Assembly (NCBI GenBank): GCA_947450675.1
Contig: CANFWI010000008.1
Location: 22,072 to 86,071, forward strand
From: Comamonadaceae bacterium
GTDB lineage: Bacteria; Pseudomonadota; Gammaproteobacteria; Burkholderiales; Burkholderiaceae_C
Direction of reading: 5' to 3'
DNA length: 64,000 nucleotides
Shown: in pieces, positions 1-7,931 of the stretch
Position numbering within the stretch: position 1 is the stretch's first letter
How the letters are laid out: every line of letters begins with the position of its first letter
Notes under the pieces: model-generated
The model's input: the letters and a program-made list of their open reading frames with translations, nothing else
What the model was told of the DNA's origin: nothing
Databases searched by the model: none
Position numbers and translations under genes: made by a program

Positions 1-463
1 ACTGCAGGGACACCGATGCGAAGGCAGAAAAGCGATCAGGTCGTGCCGCACACAGCTCCGACAGTTTGGTGTTTTGAAGCCGCACGATAGCGGCCGAATT
101 GAGCCGGTCACGCCGATACCAAAAGGGATTGATGCTGAGCACTTCCATGTCGATGCCCATCGCATCCATGGCCGCCAAGCGTTCTTCAATCACGATGAAA
201 TGCTCAGGTACGCCCTTGACCGGGGGCAACACCCCCTTGGCATCTGCGCCCATCAGCGCTAGTGCATCTTGCACATAGCAGTGCGCGTGGACATCGATTG
301 TCTTGATCCGCTCGCCGTTGATCAAAATGGGCAAACGCCTGGAGGATGTTTGTCCAGGCGCTGGAACCCACGCTGTAGATGCGTTGAACGTACTGCAACC
401 CGTGAGGGCGATGCCGGCGATCACCCCGGTTGAAGCACCTATGAAATGTCGACGAGATGTCAT
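1..463 (-). CDS. Lipoprotein amidohydrolase (amidohydrolase-2/ACMSD-like), 3' end outside window
   Basis: The first ~154 residues are in the window and the gene runs off its left edge. The N-terminus carries a twin-arginine-like SRRHF motif (residues 3-7), a hydrophobic stretch and a lipobox LTGC (Cys23), so an exported, lipid-anchored protein is likely. Residues 56-61 read IDVHAH, the first HxH metal-ligand motif of the amidohydrolase-2 (TIM-barrel, ACMSD-like) family, followed by the 'MDAMGIDMEVLS' helix typical of that family. The start ATG lies 15 bp after the stop of the ABC substrate-binding gene at 479-1522, so the two are probably co-transcribed. The substrate cannot be told from this fragment; export of a metal-dependent hydrolase is the unusual point. 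Confidence 0.8.
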   Translation of the reverse strand, partial: MTSRRHFIGASTGVIAGIALTGCSTFNASTAWVPAPGQTSSRRLPILINGERIKTIDVHAHCYVQDALALMGADAKGVLPPVKGVPEHFIVIEERLAAMDAMGIDMEVLSINPFWYRRDRLNSAAIVRLQNTKLSELCAARPDRFSAFASVSLQ

Positions 464-478
464 TGGAGGCCTTTGGGA

Positions 479-1522
479 TTAACGATCAACATCAGACAAT
501 GCGCGTTCGTAATAACGCAAATCCAAGAACTTGTCGGGCGCAGGTGCAACACCGCCCCACTGGCCTTCAATTTCTGCACGCAAAGACAGCATGTTGCGCA
601 TGCCCGTCATCTCGATGGCGCAATCTTTGAACAGACCGTGACCCGGCGTGGTCAGCGCTTGGTAGGTCTGCTCGGCAATATGTCTTTCGAGCTTCAGATT
701 TTTTTGTAGCACCAACAACACTTGCTCACGGTTGGCTGGGTCTTGCGTGGCGCGACAGCCTTCAATGTAGGCTGACAAAAAGCGCTGCAAAGTGCCCGCA
801 TTGGCTTCAGCCCAAGGGCGCATCACAAAAACACCGCTGGACTGGTAAAGCCCAAACAAGTCCAAGGTGCTGCCCAAACTCTTGGCGCCGCGCTCCTTGG
901 CCACAAAGTTCCAGGGCGGATTGAGCATCGCGGAATGCCCCTCTGGGGTTTCCATCGATTTGGTTCGTATCGCTGTTCCGCCCAAGGGCTTCATCGTGTA
1001 GTCCCGGCCATCAACAAAGCCGGCATTTTTGAAGATTTTTCGGCCGATCAGAGCGTAGGCTGTGTTGGTCGCATCGACGATGAAATTCTTGCCTCGAAGA
1101 TCGGACACCTGCTTGAATTCCGGACGCACCATCAGCTCGTTCATGCCACCGTCACCGCCGGCGACGATGACCACGTCTTTCTTGGCAACTTCAATCATCG
1201 CCACCGCGTTGTCCACGGCTGCCACGGCGATTTCAAAGCGGCCGGCCGCCAGCCCGTCGCGTTGTGTGTCTGAGTTGGGTGTGAACTGCAACACGGGTGT
1301 GATGCCGCGTCGGGCGAAAGCACCGCGCTCAACCGCCATGTAAAGGGGGGTATTGCTCGACCCCTGAAAAACATTCACACGCAGCGTCACGGGGTCGTTT
1401 GGCGGCGGGGCTGATGGCGCCGGTGCAGGGGCCATGGCGCAAGCCGACAACACGGCCAGAACAGAAACCACAGACATCACGGACACCGTTCGCGCGGCAC
1501 GGACCCAGACTTTAGATTGCAT
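479..1522 (-). CDS. ABC transporter substrate-binding lipoprotein (NMT1/SsuA/TauA-like)
   Basis: A 347-residue protein with a lipoprotein signal peptide (hydrophobic residues 12-26, lipobox LSAC, Cys28) and an Ala/Pro-rich linker after the cysteine. The mature part has the NMT1/THI5-type periplasmic-binding pattern: 'VFQGSSNTPLYMAVERGAF' near the start, then 'GLAAGRFEIAVAAVDNAVAM' and 'DLRGKNFIVDATNTAYALIGRKIF'. Such proteins bind sulfonates, nitrate, thiamine precursors or aromatic acids for an ABC importer. No permease or ATPase gene lies in the visible region; the next gene downstream is the amidohydrolase at 1-463. The ligand is unknown. Confidence 0.82.
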   Translation of the reverse strand: MQSKVWVRAARTVSVMSVVSVLAVLSACAMAPAPAPSAPPPNDPVTLRVNVFQGSSNTPLYMAVERGAFARRGITPVLQFTPNSDTQRDGLAAGRFEIAVAAVDNAVAMIEVAKKDVVIVAGGDGGMNELMVRPEFKQVSDLRGKNFIVDATNTAYALIGRKIFKNAGFVDGRDYTMKPLGGTAIRTKSMETPEGHSAMLNPPWNFVAKERGAKSLGSTLDLFGLYQSSGVFVMRPWAEANAGTLQRFLSAYIEGCRATQDPANREQVLLVLQKNLKLERHIAEQTYQALTTPGHGLFKDCAIEMTGMRNMLSLRAEIEGQWGGVAPAPDKFLDLRYYERALSDVDR

Positions 1523-1644
1523 GACAACGTCCCCATCAATGAATCAAGCAACTGCCACAGGCCCGGCAGGTCGAGGCCGCTTGACTGTCGCACGATAGCT
1601 GATTAAGTTCGCGCCAGAAAGTGGTGCCGATGAAATTCAGTTTT

Positions 1645-2706
1645 TCATTTGTGGGCGAGATCACCACGCACGACGGGCAATAGTCGCGTCACCAAAGCGT
1701 CTGCTGCCAGCTGGTGTGCCACAGCGTTCCAATGACCGTCTGCTGGCAGGTAGTCGAACTCTTCACGATGCGCCAACCAATGGCGCTTAAAAATGGGTTC
1801 TAGATCCAACAAATCGAAGCCTGCCTCACCGGCCAATCGACTGAAAATATGCTGATCGTCAGTGGTCGAGGCTTGCGTTTTATCCTTGCGGCTGGGGTGA
1901 AGCGAACTGCGGTCGCCATCTAGAAGGAATGTGATGTGCAATCCGTAGGCCTGCTTGATTGCATTGACTTCAGCCAAGTAATAGCGCGTGAACTCCAGCT
2001 TTTTCGCAGCCTCATTGGCAAGAACACCCTTGTCAATTGAACGGCCAACCGAGGCGTTCAATTTGAACGCCTGCGAAAGCCATTCTGAGAACTTCAGGTT
2101 GTAATAAATATAGCGAATCAACGCCGACTTCGTCACCCACTTTTTGACTGAAGATTCCCGATAAGGAACGTGATGCACAGCGACGTTTTTGCCCTCGTTA
2201 AAAAATCCACTGTAACCGGGCAAGGGTGCCGCAGCGATGACTGACGGATCCCAAGTTTTGACAAATATAACGACCGCAGAAGGCCGCATCATGGGCACAA
2301 ATTTTTTCAACAATTGGAGAGTGTCTGCCAAGCCATTGCCCGACGTCGCCACGGCATCTATGCCTTTGCCCAGTGTTGATTCAAGATGCCCCTGCAAGGT
2401 GTCTGGATAGTGGTGCATGAAGCTTTCAATAAAGCTGTCACCAATGATCAAGACCTTGGACGGCGGACGATCAAAATCTGCAGCGTTGATGAAGCCTAAA
2501 TTATTGGTCGTGCCATGTCGTGCGTTCAGCAGGTTCCAGCCATGCGAATAGACGAAGGCCTGTTGGGGTAAGTAACGGCTGTAGGGTTCCGCCGCACTGG
2601 TTGAAACCATGCGTAAGCCGGAGTTGACCGGCAGCACGCGAAAGCACGCCTCCAGAACGCCCAGCGCCAACATGACACCCCAGACAAGATTCAATAAAAA
2701 TCGCAT
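1645..2706 (-). CDS. SGNH/GDSL-type hydrolase, membrane-anchored, partner of MBOAT
   Basis: A 353-residue protein with one N-terminal membrane segment (residues 3-20) and an extracytoplasmic SGNH domain. The nucleophile block is IIGDSFIES (Ser91) and the C-terminal Asp-x-His block is DGHWN (Asp323, His325), so catalytic residues are present. The ATG is 8 bp after the stop of the MBOAT gene at 2715-4211, which sits directly upstream on the same strand. MBOAT plus SGNH pairs (AlgI with AlgJ/AlgX; PatA/PatB) transfer acyl, usually acetyl, groups across the inner membrane onto a polysaccharide or peptidoglycan. The acceptor is unknown and no polysaccharide synthesis genes are adjacent. Confidence 0.8.
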   Translation of the reverse strand: MRFLLNLVWGVMLALGVLEACFRVLPVNSGLRMVSTSAAEPYSRYLPQQAFVYSHGWNLLNARHGTTNNLGFINAADFDRPPSKVLIIGDSFIESFMHHYPDTLQGHLESTLGKGIDAVATSGNGLADTLQLLKKFVPMMRPSAVVIFVKTWDPSVIAAAPLPGYSGFFNEGKNVAVHHVPYRESSVKKWVTKSALIRYIYYNLKFSEWLSQAFKLNASVGRSIDKGVLANEAAKKLEFTRYYLAEVNAIKQAYGLHITFLLDGDRSSLHPSRKDKTQASTTDDQHIFSRLAGEAGFDLLDLEPIFKRHWLAHREEFDYLPADGHWNAVAHQLAADALVTRLLPVVRGDLAHK

Positions 2707-2714
2707 GCGTGCCG

Positions 2715-4211
2715 TTAAAAATTGAAATATAGAAACTCTGAAACACCGCGTGTTTCAGTGATCGCCAGCAGAAGCAAGATGATCACCAGCAGGAAGCCAA
2801 ACAAAATTCCGCTCGACTGAGCCTGCAGGCGACGCTCTATGCCAATGCGCTTTCCGTGCGCGAGGACGTCATAGACATTCGGCGTTAAAAATGCGATGCC
2901 GGCACATGTCAGCACCCACAGCATGCCGGCTTGCAGATTCATGATGCGGTTGAGGCCCGCCAGATTTCCGGGCTGCAAGGTGAAGGTACCTTGACTCATC
3001 GCCTTGAGAATATCCATGGCCACCACAACAGACGACGCCCGAAAAAAAACCCAGGCCAAGACGACTGATAAAAATGTGAGACTGGCACCTGAGACAAGCA
3101 TCAGTGCGCCTGATATTTTTCGGCTGTCGCGCCCGTCTACATCAGCGCCAAGAAGATGACGCAAAGCATGGTTGGCGATCAAGTACACACCGTGCAGCGC
3201 GCCCCACACAATGAAGGTCCAGTTCGCACCGTGCCAAAGCCCACCCAGCAGCATGGTGATGAACAGATTCAGGTAGCGCCGCCTAGGCCCCAGGCGATTT
3301 CCACCCAGCGGCACATACAAATAGTCTTTGAGAAAACTGGACAACGTGATGTGCCAACGTCGCCAGAAATCAATGATCGATCTCGCTTTGTAGGGCGAGT
3401 TGAAATTGACCGGCAACACCACGCCAAACATATAGGACAAGCCATAGGCCATGTCGCAATAACCTGAAAAATCAAAGTACAGCTGAAACGTATACGCAAG
3501 GACACCCACCCAAGCCTCTGCCATCGTGAGGCTGGCGTGATGCACGTCAAACACGGGCGCCACAAAGGCAGCCACGCCATCTGCCAGAACAACTTTTTTG
3601 AACAAGCCAACCGAAAAAATCAGCAAACCCAGAGCCAAACGCCCTGTTGAAAAAATGTGCGTCGCTGGATTAACGAACTGCGGCATCATGTCTTTGTGGT
3701 GAATGATGGGGCCGGCAATCAGGTGCGGGAAATAGGTGACGAACAAGCCGTAATTTTCAGCCTGGTACTCGCTAACCTTCCCTGCTTGACAGTCCACCAA
3801 GTAAGCTATTTGCGTGAACGTGAAAAATGAAATTCCAATCGGCAAAATGATCCCGAAAGGCGACCACACCTGCCCCAGCAGTGCGCCCACATTCACCACC
3901 AAAAAATCAACGTATTTGAAAAAAACCAGCGCGCCTAGGTTCAGAACAAGGCCCGCGTTCAGCACGTATTTAGCGGCCGACTCCTTGCCAGAATCTTTGC
4001 AGCGCTTGATCAAGCCGCCCACACCATAGTTGATGGCGATGGAGCCCAGCAGGAGCGGCAGGTAGGTCAGGCTCCAGTAGCCGTAAAAGCAAACCGAGGC
4101 GAACAGCAAGAATGCGATGGATGCTTTGATCGAGTATTTAGAAAGTACAAAGTAGCCTGTCAGACTCAGTGGCAAAAAAACGAGAAAAAATGCAAACGAA
4201 TTGAACAGCAT
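2715..4211 (-). CDS. MBOAT family O-acyltransferase (AlgI-like)
   Basis: A 498-residue polytopic membrane protein of the usual AlgI length. Family signatures are visible: 'FPHLIAGPIIHH' (161-172), 'LYFDFSGYCDMAYGLSYMFG' (244-263), 'DFWRRWHITLSSFLKDYLYV' (281-300), and the catalytic-histidine block 'LLGGLWHGANW' with His327. This family moves acyl groups from a cytoplasmic donor through the membrane. The SGNH gene follows after 8 bp, matching a two-component O-acetylation module. The 190 bp upstream (4212-4403) hold no gene; I see three TAGGCGC-type words there but no clear promoter. Confidence 0.9.
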   Translation of the reverse strand: MLFNSFAFFLVFLPLSLTGYFVLSKYSIKASIAFLLFASVCFYGYWSLTYLPLLLGSIAINYGVGGLIKRCKDSGKESAAKYVLNAGLVLNLGALVFFKYVDFLVVNVGALLGQVWSPFGIILPIGISFFTFTQIAYLVDCQAGKVSEYQAENYGLFVTYFPHLIAGPIIHHKDMMPQFVNPATHIFSTGRLALGLLIFSVGLFKKVVLADGVAAFVAPVFDVHHASLTMAEAWVGVLAYTFQLYFDFSGYCDMAYGLSYMFGVVLPVNFNSPYKARSIIDFWRRWHITLSSFLKDYLYVPLGGNRLGPRRRYLNLFITMLLGGLWHGANWTFIVWGALHGVYLIANHALRHLLGADVDGRDSRKISGALMLVSGASLTFLSVVLAWVFFRASSVVVAMDILKAMSQGTFTLQPGNLAGLNRIMNLQAGMLWVLTCAGIAFLTPNVYDVLAHGKRIGIERRLQAQSSGILFGFLLVIILLLLAITETRGVSEFLYFNF

Positions 4212-4403
4212 CGTTCAAGTCAAGACGCCAACGGCACAGCGATAGAGACTGCTAAGGATGACGAAAAATGGCATGGGGAACCTAAGCGGCTGTTTCAAAA
4301 AATGACTTATCGAAAAAAACTTTAGGCGCCGCCACTGGCATCAACAGTAGGCGCTCTGTGCAGCTGGCGGTAGGCGCTGACCGCGCCACTTTCTAGGAGC
4401 GCT

Positions 4404-6014
4404 TCAGCGCGACCGCAAAGTCCGGCTCAGCAGTGCGACCGGCAGCAAGCCGACCAGCACCAGCGCCAGTGCGGGCAATGCGGCTTCCGCTAAACGCTCA
4501 TCTCGCGCTAACTGATAGGTCACCACCGCCAGCGTGTCGCTGTTGAAAGGGCGCAACACCAGCGTCGCCGGCAGCTCTTTCATGACGTCGACAAACACCA
4601 GCAAGCCGGCGACGGCCACCGAGCGTTTCAGCAGCGGCCAATGCACACGGCTGAGCAAGCCGATGCCGGTGGTGCCGAGCATGCGGGCGCTGTCATCCAA
4701 GCTCGTGGGAATGCGCGAATAACCACTTTGCACCGACTGCAAAGCCACCGCACAAAAGCGCACCAGGTAAGCCCAGACAATGCCCAGCGCTGTCGCCGTG
4801 ACCCAATAGCCAATGCTGGTTTGTGGGGCGACTGATTGCAGCCATCCCACCGGCAGCAGCAAGCCGACCACGATGACTGCGCCGGGCACGGCGTAGCCCA
4901 AGCTGACGAGTTGCACGGCTGCGCGATTGAGTCCGTGGGGCCGATGGCGCAGCGCAAAGGCCAGCGTCAGCGCGATACCAGTGGCCAGCACGGCGCTCAA
5001 ACTGGCCAGCCAAACGCTGTTGAAAGACCACTGCGCAAAAGACAGCCAAGACAAGTCATCCCAACCGGCCTGTAGCGGTCGCAGCATGAAGAGCACCGGC
5101 AGCACAAAGCCAAGTGCAATCGGCAGCGCACAAACCAACCAAGCCCAAACAGCGCGCTGGCCATGCAGGCGCGTTGGCAAGGCGTCAGCCGCACCCGCAC
5201 GGTCGCCACGCCCGCCCGTAAAGCGCATGCGCTTTTGCGCGCTCTGCTCAATCTTCAACAGCACCGCGACGAACAACAGCAGCACCGTAGCCAACTGCGC
5301 AGCAGCCATGCGGTTGTCCATGCTGAGCCAGGCTTTGTAAATGCCGGCGGTGAAAGTCTGAATACCGAAATAACTGGAGACGCCAAAGTCGGCCAGCGTT
5401 TCCATCAACGCCAACGCGACACCGGCCGCCACGGCAGGCCTTGCCAACGGCAAGGCGACTTCGCGAATACGCCGCGACAAAGGTGCGCCCAGCAGCCGCG
5501 CCGCTTCCATCAAGTGCACAGCGCGTTCGGTCAATGCAGTACGCGCCAACAAGTACACATACGGGTACAGCGCGACCGTGAAAACAAGAACAGCACCGCC
5601 CAAGCTGCGCACCTCTGGCAGCACACGCCCCTGCAAATCAAACGACGCCCGCAGCCAGCTTTGGAGTGGCCCGGCGTATTGCAAAAAGTCGGTGTAGGCA
5701 TAAGCCACCACGTAAGCCGGCATGGCCAGCGGCAGCAGCAGCGCCCATTCAAAGGTGCGACGCCCGGGGAAATCAAACAGCGTCACCATGGCCGCCGTGG
5801 CCATGCCCAAAACACCCACACCCAGCGCCACAGACAGGCACAGCCACACGGTGGTGCTCACGTAGTCCGGCAGCACCGTGCGGCCCATTTCCCGCAAGAT
5901 GTCCCACGAGTGACGGTCTAACTGCGTCCACGACAAGATGATCGCCAACACCGGCAAGGTCAGCACCAACACCAATAACAGCAGCAGCGTGGAAGGGAGA
6001 AGGCGACGAAGCAT
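4404..6014 (-). CDS. fbpB: Ferric iron ABC transporter permease (FbpB/SfuB type)
   Basis: A 536-residue fused double permease with two binding-protein-dependent transport inner-membrane domains, as is usual for the Fe3+ (Fbp/Sfu/AfuB) branch. Each half has the EAA loop: 'LMEAARLLGAPLSRRIREVALPLARPA' in the first half and 'SLDDSARMLGTTGIGLLSRVHWPLLKRS' in the second. I chose the ATG at 6012-6014 (MLRRLLPSTLL) because it leads straight into the first membrane segment; a longer reading frame to 6107 would overlap the divergent ATPase gene. The matching ATPase is transcribed divergently from 6097. No periplasmic FbpA is in the window. Confidence 0.88.
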   Translation of the reverse strand: MLRRLLPSTLLLLLVLVLTLPVLAIILSWTQLDRHSWDILREMGRTVLPDYVSTTVWLCLSVALGVGVLGMATAAMVTLFDFPGRRTFEWALLLPLAMPAYVVAYAYTDFLQYAGPLQSWLRASFDLQGRVLPEVRSLGGAVLVFTVALYPYVYLLARTALTERAVHLMEAARLLGAPLSRRIREVALPLARPAVAAGVALALMETLADFGVSSYFGIQTFTAGIYKAWLSMDNRMAAAQLATVLLLFVAVLLKIEQSAQKRMRFTGGRGDRAGAADALPTRLHGQRAVWAWLVCALPIALGFVLPVLFMLRPLQAGWDDLSWLSFAQWSFNSVWLASLSAVLATGIALTLAFALRHRPHGLNRAAVQLVSLGYAVPGAVIVVGLLLPVGWLQSVAPQTSIGYWVTATALGIVWAYLVRFCAVALQSVQSGYSRIPTSLDDSARMLGTTGIGLLSRVHWPLLKRSVAVAGLLVFVDVMKELPATLVLRPFNSDTLAVVTYQLARDERLAEAALPALALVLVGLLPVALLSRTLRSR

Positions 6015-6075
6015 GAATTCCAGACAAGAGAAAGAGCCCTGACTTGCCTGAGCGGAATACCGCATCAAATGCAAA

Positions 6076-6090
6076 TGAGAATTGTAGTCA
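6076..6090. promoter_or_regulatory. Candidate Fur box between the iron permease and ATPase genes
   Basis: TGAGAATTGTAGTCA matches the 7-1-7 Fur consensus TGATAATnATTATCA at 10 of 14 informative positions. It sits in the 82-bp gap between two divergent iron transport genes, 6 bp ahead of the ATPase start codon, where a repressor would block that gene and possibly both. This is a motif match by eye plus context. Confidence 0.5.
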
Positions 6091-6096
6091 TCTAGA

Positions 6097-7179
6097 ATGA
6101 AACCCATGTTTTTGAATGTCTCTCAGTTGTGCGTTCACTACGCCGGGCGAACGCATCGGGCGGTCGACAACGCCTCTTTCACTTTGGCGGCGGGCGAAAT
6201 TGGCGTGCTCATAGGCCCTTCCGGCTGCGGCAAAACCACGCTCTTACGCGCCGTGGCCGGCTTGGAAAAAGCCACCGCCGGCAGCATCCGGCTGGCTGGC
6301 GAGATCGTCAGCAGTCCACAAGTTCATCTGCCGGCTGAATCGCGCCGGATTGGCATGGTGTTTCAAGATTACGCACTGTTTCCACACCTTGATGTGGCCA
6401 ACAATGTCGGCTTTGGCCTGCACCATCTGAAGCCCGCCGAGCGCCGTTTACGCGTGCAAGAAGTGCTAGCCTTGGTCGGTTTGAGCCACACTGAAAAATT
6501 GCACCCGCACCAGCTGTCGGGTGGCCAGCAACAACGCGTCGCGCTGGCGCGGGCCTTGGCACCAAGGCCACGGCTGCTGTTACTGGATGAACCGTTTTCC
6601 AACCTCGATGTTGACTTGCGTGAGCGCTTGGCGCATGAAGTGCGCGGTATTTTGAAGGCTGCGGGTGCGACTGCGCTGTTTGTGACGCATGACCAACTTG
6701 AAGCCTTTGCCATCGGCGACCGCATCGGCGTCATGCACGAAGGCCAGTTGCAACAGTGGGATGACGCCTATGAGTTGTACCACCGCCCAGCCACGCGCTT
6801 CGTCGCGGAATTCATTGGCCACGGTGTTTTTGCGCATGCACAAATCGAGCAAAAAGAACAAGGCAGCGTGGTGGTGCACACGGCGCTTGGCGACCTTCTT
6901 GACATGCAAGAGTGCCCCTTGCCCAACGCTTACCCCGACGGTATTTGCGACGTGCTGCTGCGCGCCGACGACATCGTGCACGACGATGCGGCACCCGTCA
7001 AAGCGCAGATCTTGCGCAAGGCTTTTCGCGGTTCAGAATTTTTGTACACCTTGAAGCTACAAAGCGGTGAGTCGGTGATGGCGCATGTGCCGTCGCACCA
7101 TGACCACGCCGTGGGCGAATGGATAGGCATCCGGGCGCAGGTCGATCACGTGGTGACCTTTCCGCGCGTCGCGGCCTGA
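6097..7179 (+). CDS. fbpC: Ferric iron ABC transporter ATP-binding protein (FbpC type)
   Basis: A 360-residue ATPase. Walker A is GPSGCGKTT (residues 40-48), the signature is LSGGQQQR, Walker B is LLLLDEPFSNLD, and the switch histidine lies in LFVTHDQ. After the nucleotide domain comes a ~110-residue C-terminal TOBE-like regulatory domain, as in FbpC. The product should energise the permease encoded divergently at 4404-6014. A second in-frame ATG at 6106 is an alternative start. The gene ends 4 bp before the convergent plsC stop. Confidence 0.9.
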   Translation: MKPMFLNVSQLCVHYAGRTHRAVDNASFTLAAGEIGVLIGPSGCGKTTLLRAVAGLEKATAGSIRLAGEIVSSPQVHLPAESRRIGMVFQDYALFPHLDVANNVGFGLHHLKPAERRLRVQEVLALVGLSHTEKLHPHQLSGGQQQRVALARALAPRPRLLLLDEPFSNLDVDLRERLAHEVRGILKAAGATALFVTHDQLEAFAIGDRIGVMHEGQLQQWDDAYELYHRPATRFVAEFIGHGVFAHAQIEQKEQGSVVVHTALGDLLDMQECPLPNAYPDGICDVLLRADDIVHDDAAPVKAQILRKAFRGSEFLYTLKLQSGESVMAHVPSHHDHAVGEWIGIRAQVDHVVTFPRVAA

Positions 7180-7183
7180 GTCT

Positions 7184-7924
7184 TTAGGCCGCATCCCGCA
7201 AGCGCTGAACTTCGCGCTGCAAGTCGCCCGCCCAAGCGCGCCGGTCGCGCCCGCGCGCCAATTCGGGCACACCCACCGTCACTTCTGCCATCAACTCACG
7301 CGCGGTCAGCGTGCGCCACATCGAAGCCAGCAGTGTGTCGTTCCCAACAAAGCGCGGCGCTTGACTGACCAGACCCGTGCGCCTGTCCACAAAGCGCAAG
7401 GCCATCGCCTGCACCGGCACGTTGGCGGTGATGGCGGCTTGGATCAAATTGGCATGAAAAGGCAGCAGGCTGATGCCGTCGCTGGTCGTGCCCTCAGGGA
7501 ACACCGCCAGCACCTGCCCGTCGTGCAAATGCGCCACCATGTGATGCAGCACGCGGTGCGCATCACGCCGCGATTCGCGCTCAATGAACAGCGTTCCAGC
7601 ACCCGTCGCCAAGGTGCCGACCAACGGCCAACGCTTGACTTCCGACTTGGATATAAAGCGGCAATAAACAGCCGAGTGCATCACCAAAATGTCGAGCCAC
7701 GAGATGTGATTCGCCACCAACAAGACCGGCCCGGTGGCCAGCGGCTCGCCCTTGAGCACCAGCTCGATGCCGCTGATGGCCAGCATCTTGCGGGCCCAGG
7801 TGTTGACGTGCTGACCCTGCACTTCGGCCGACAGCAAATGAAAGCGCGAGCGAATCAACCAAAAGCCGGACAGCGTGTGTAAAAAGGCCCGCGACAAACG
7901 GTAGCCGAGACGCACCACTCTCAT
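7184..7924 (-). CDS. plsC: 1-acyl-sn-glycerol-3-phosphate acyltransferase
   Basis: The 246-residue product carries the PlsC HX4D motif (NHISWLD, His73 and Asp78) and the acceptor-binding block FPEGTTSDG. It acylates lysophosphatidic acid to phosphatidic acid at the inner membrane in phospholipid synthesis; a role as an ornithine-lipid or other lysolipid acyltransferase cannot be ruled out. I placed the start at the ATG 7922-7924 (MRVVRLGYRL), 7 bp after the stop of the dihydroorotase-like gene, which makes it the last gene of the yqgE-ruvX-pyr operon. Longer frames would only extend into that gene. Confidence 0.88.
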   Translation of the reverse strand: MRVVRLGYRLSRAFLHTLSGFWLIRSRFHLLSAEVQGQHVNTWARKMLAISGIELVLKGEPLATGPVLLVANHISWLDILVMHSAVYCRFISKSEVKRWPLVGTLATGAGTLFIERESRRDAHRVLHHMVAHLHDGQVLAVFPEGTTSDGISLLPFHANLIQAAITANVPVQAMALRFVDRRTGLVSQAPRFVGNDTLLASMWRTLTARELMAEVTVGVPELARGRDRRAWAGDLQREVQRLRDAA

Positions 7925-7931
7925 GCTGTTT

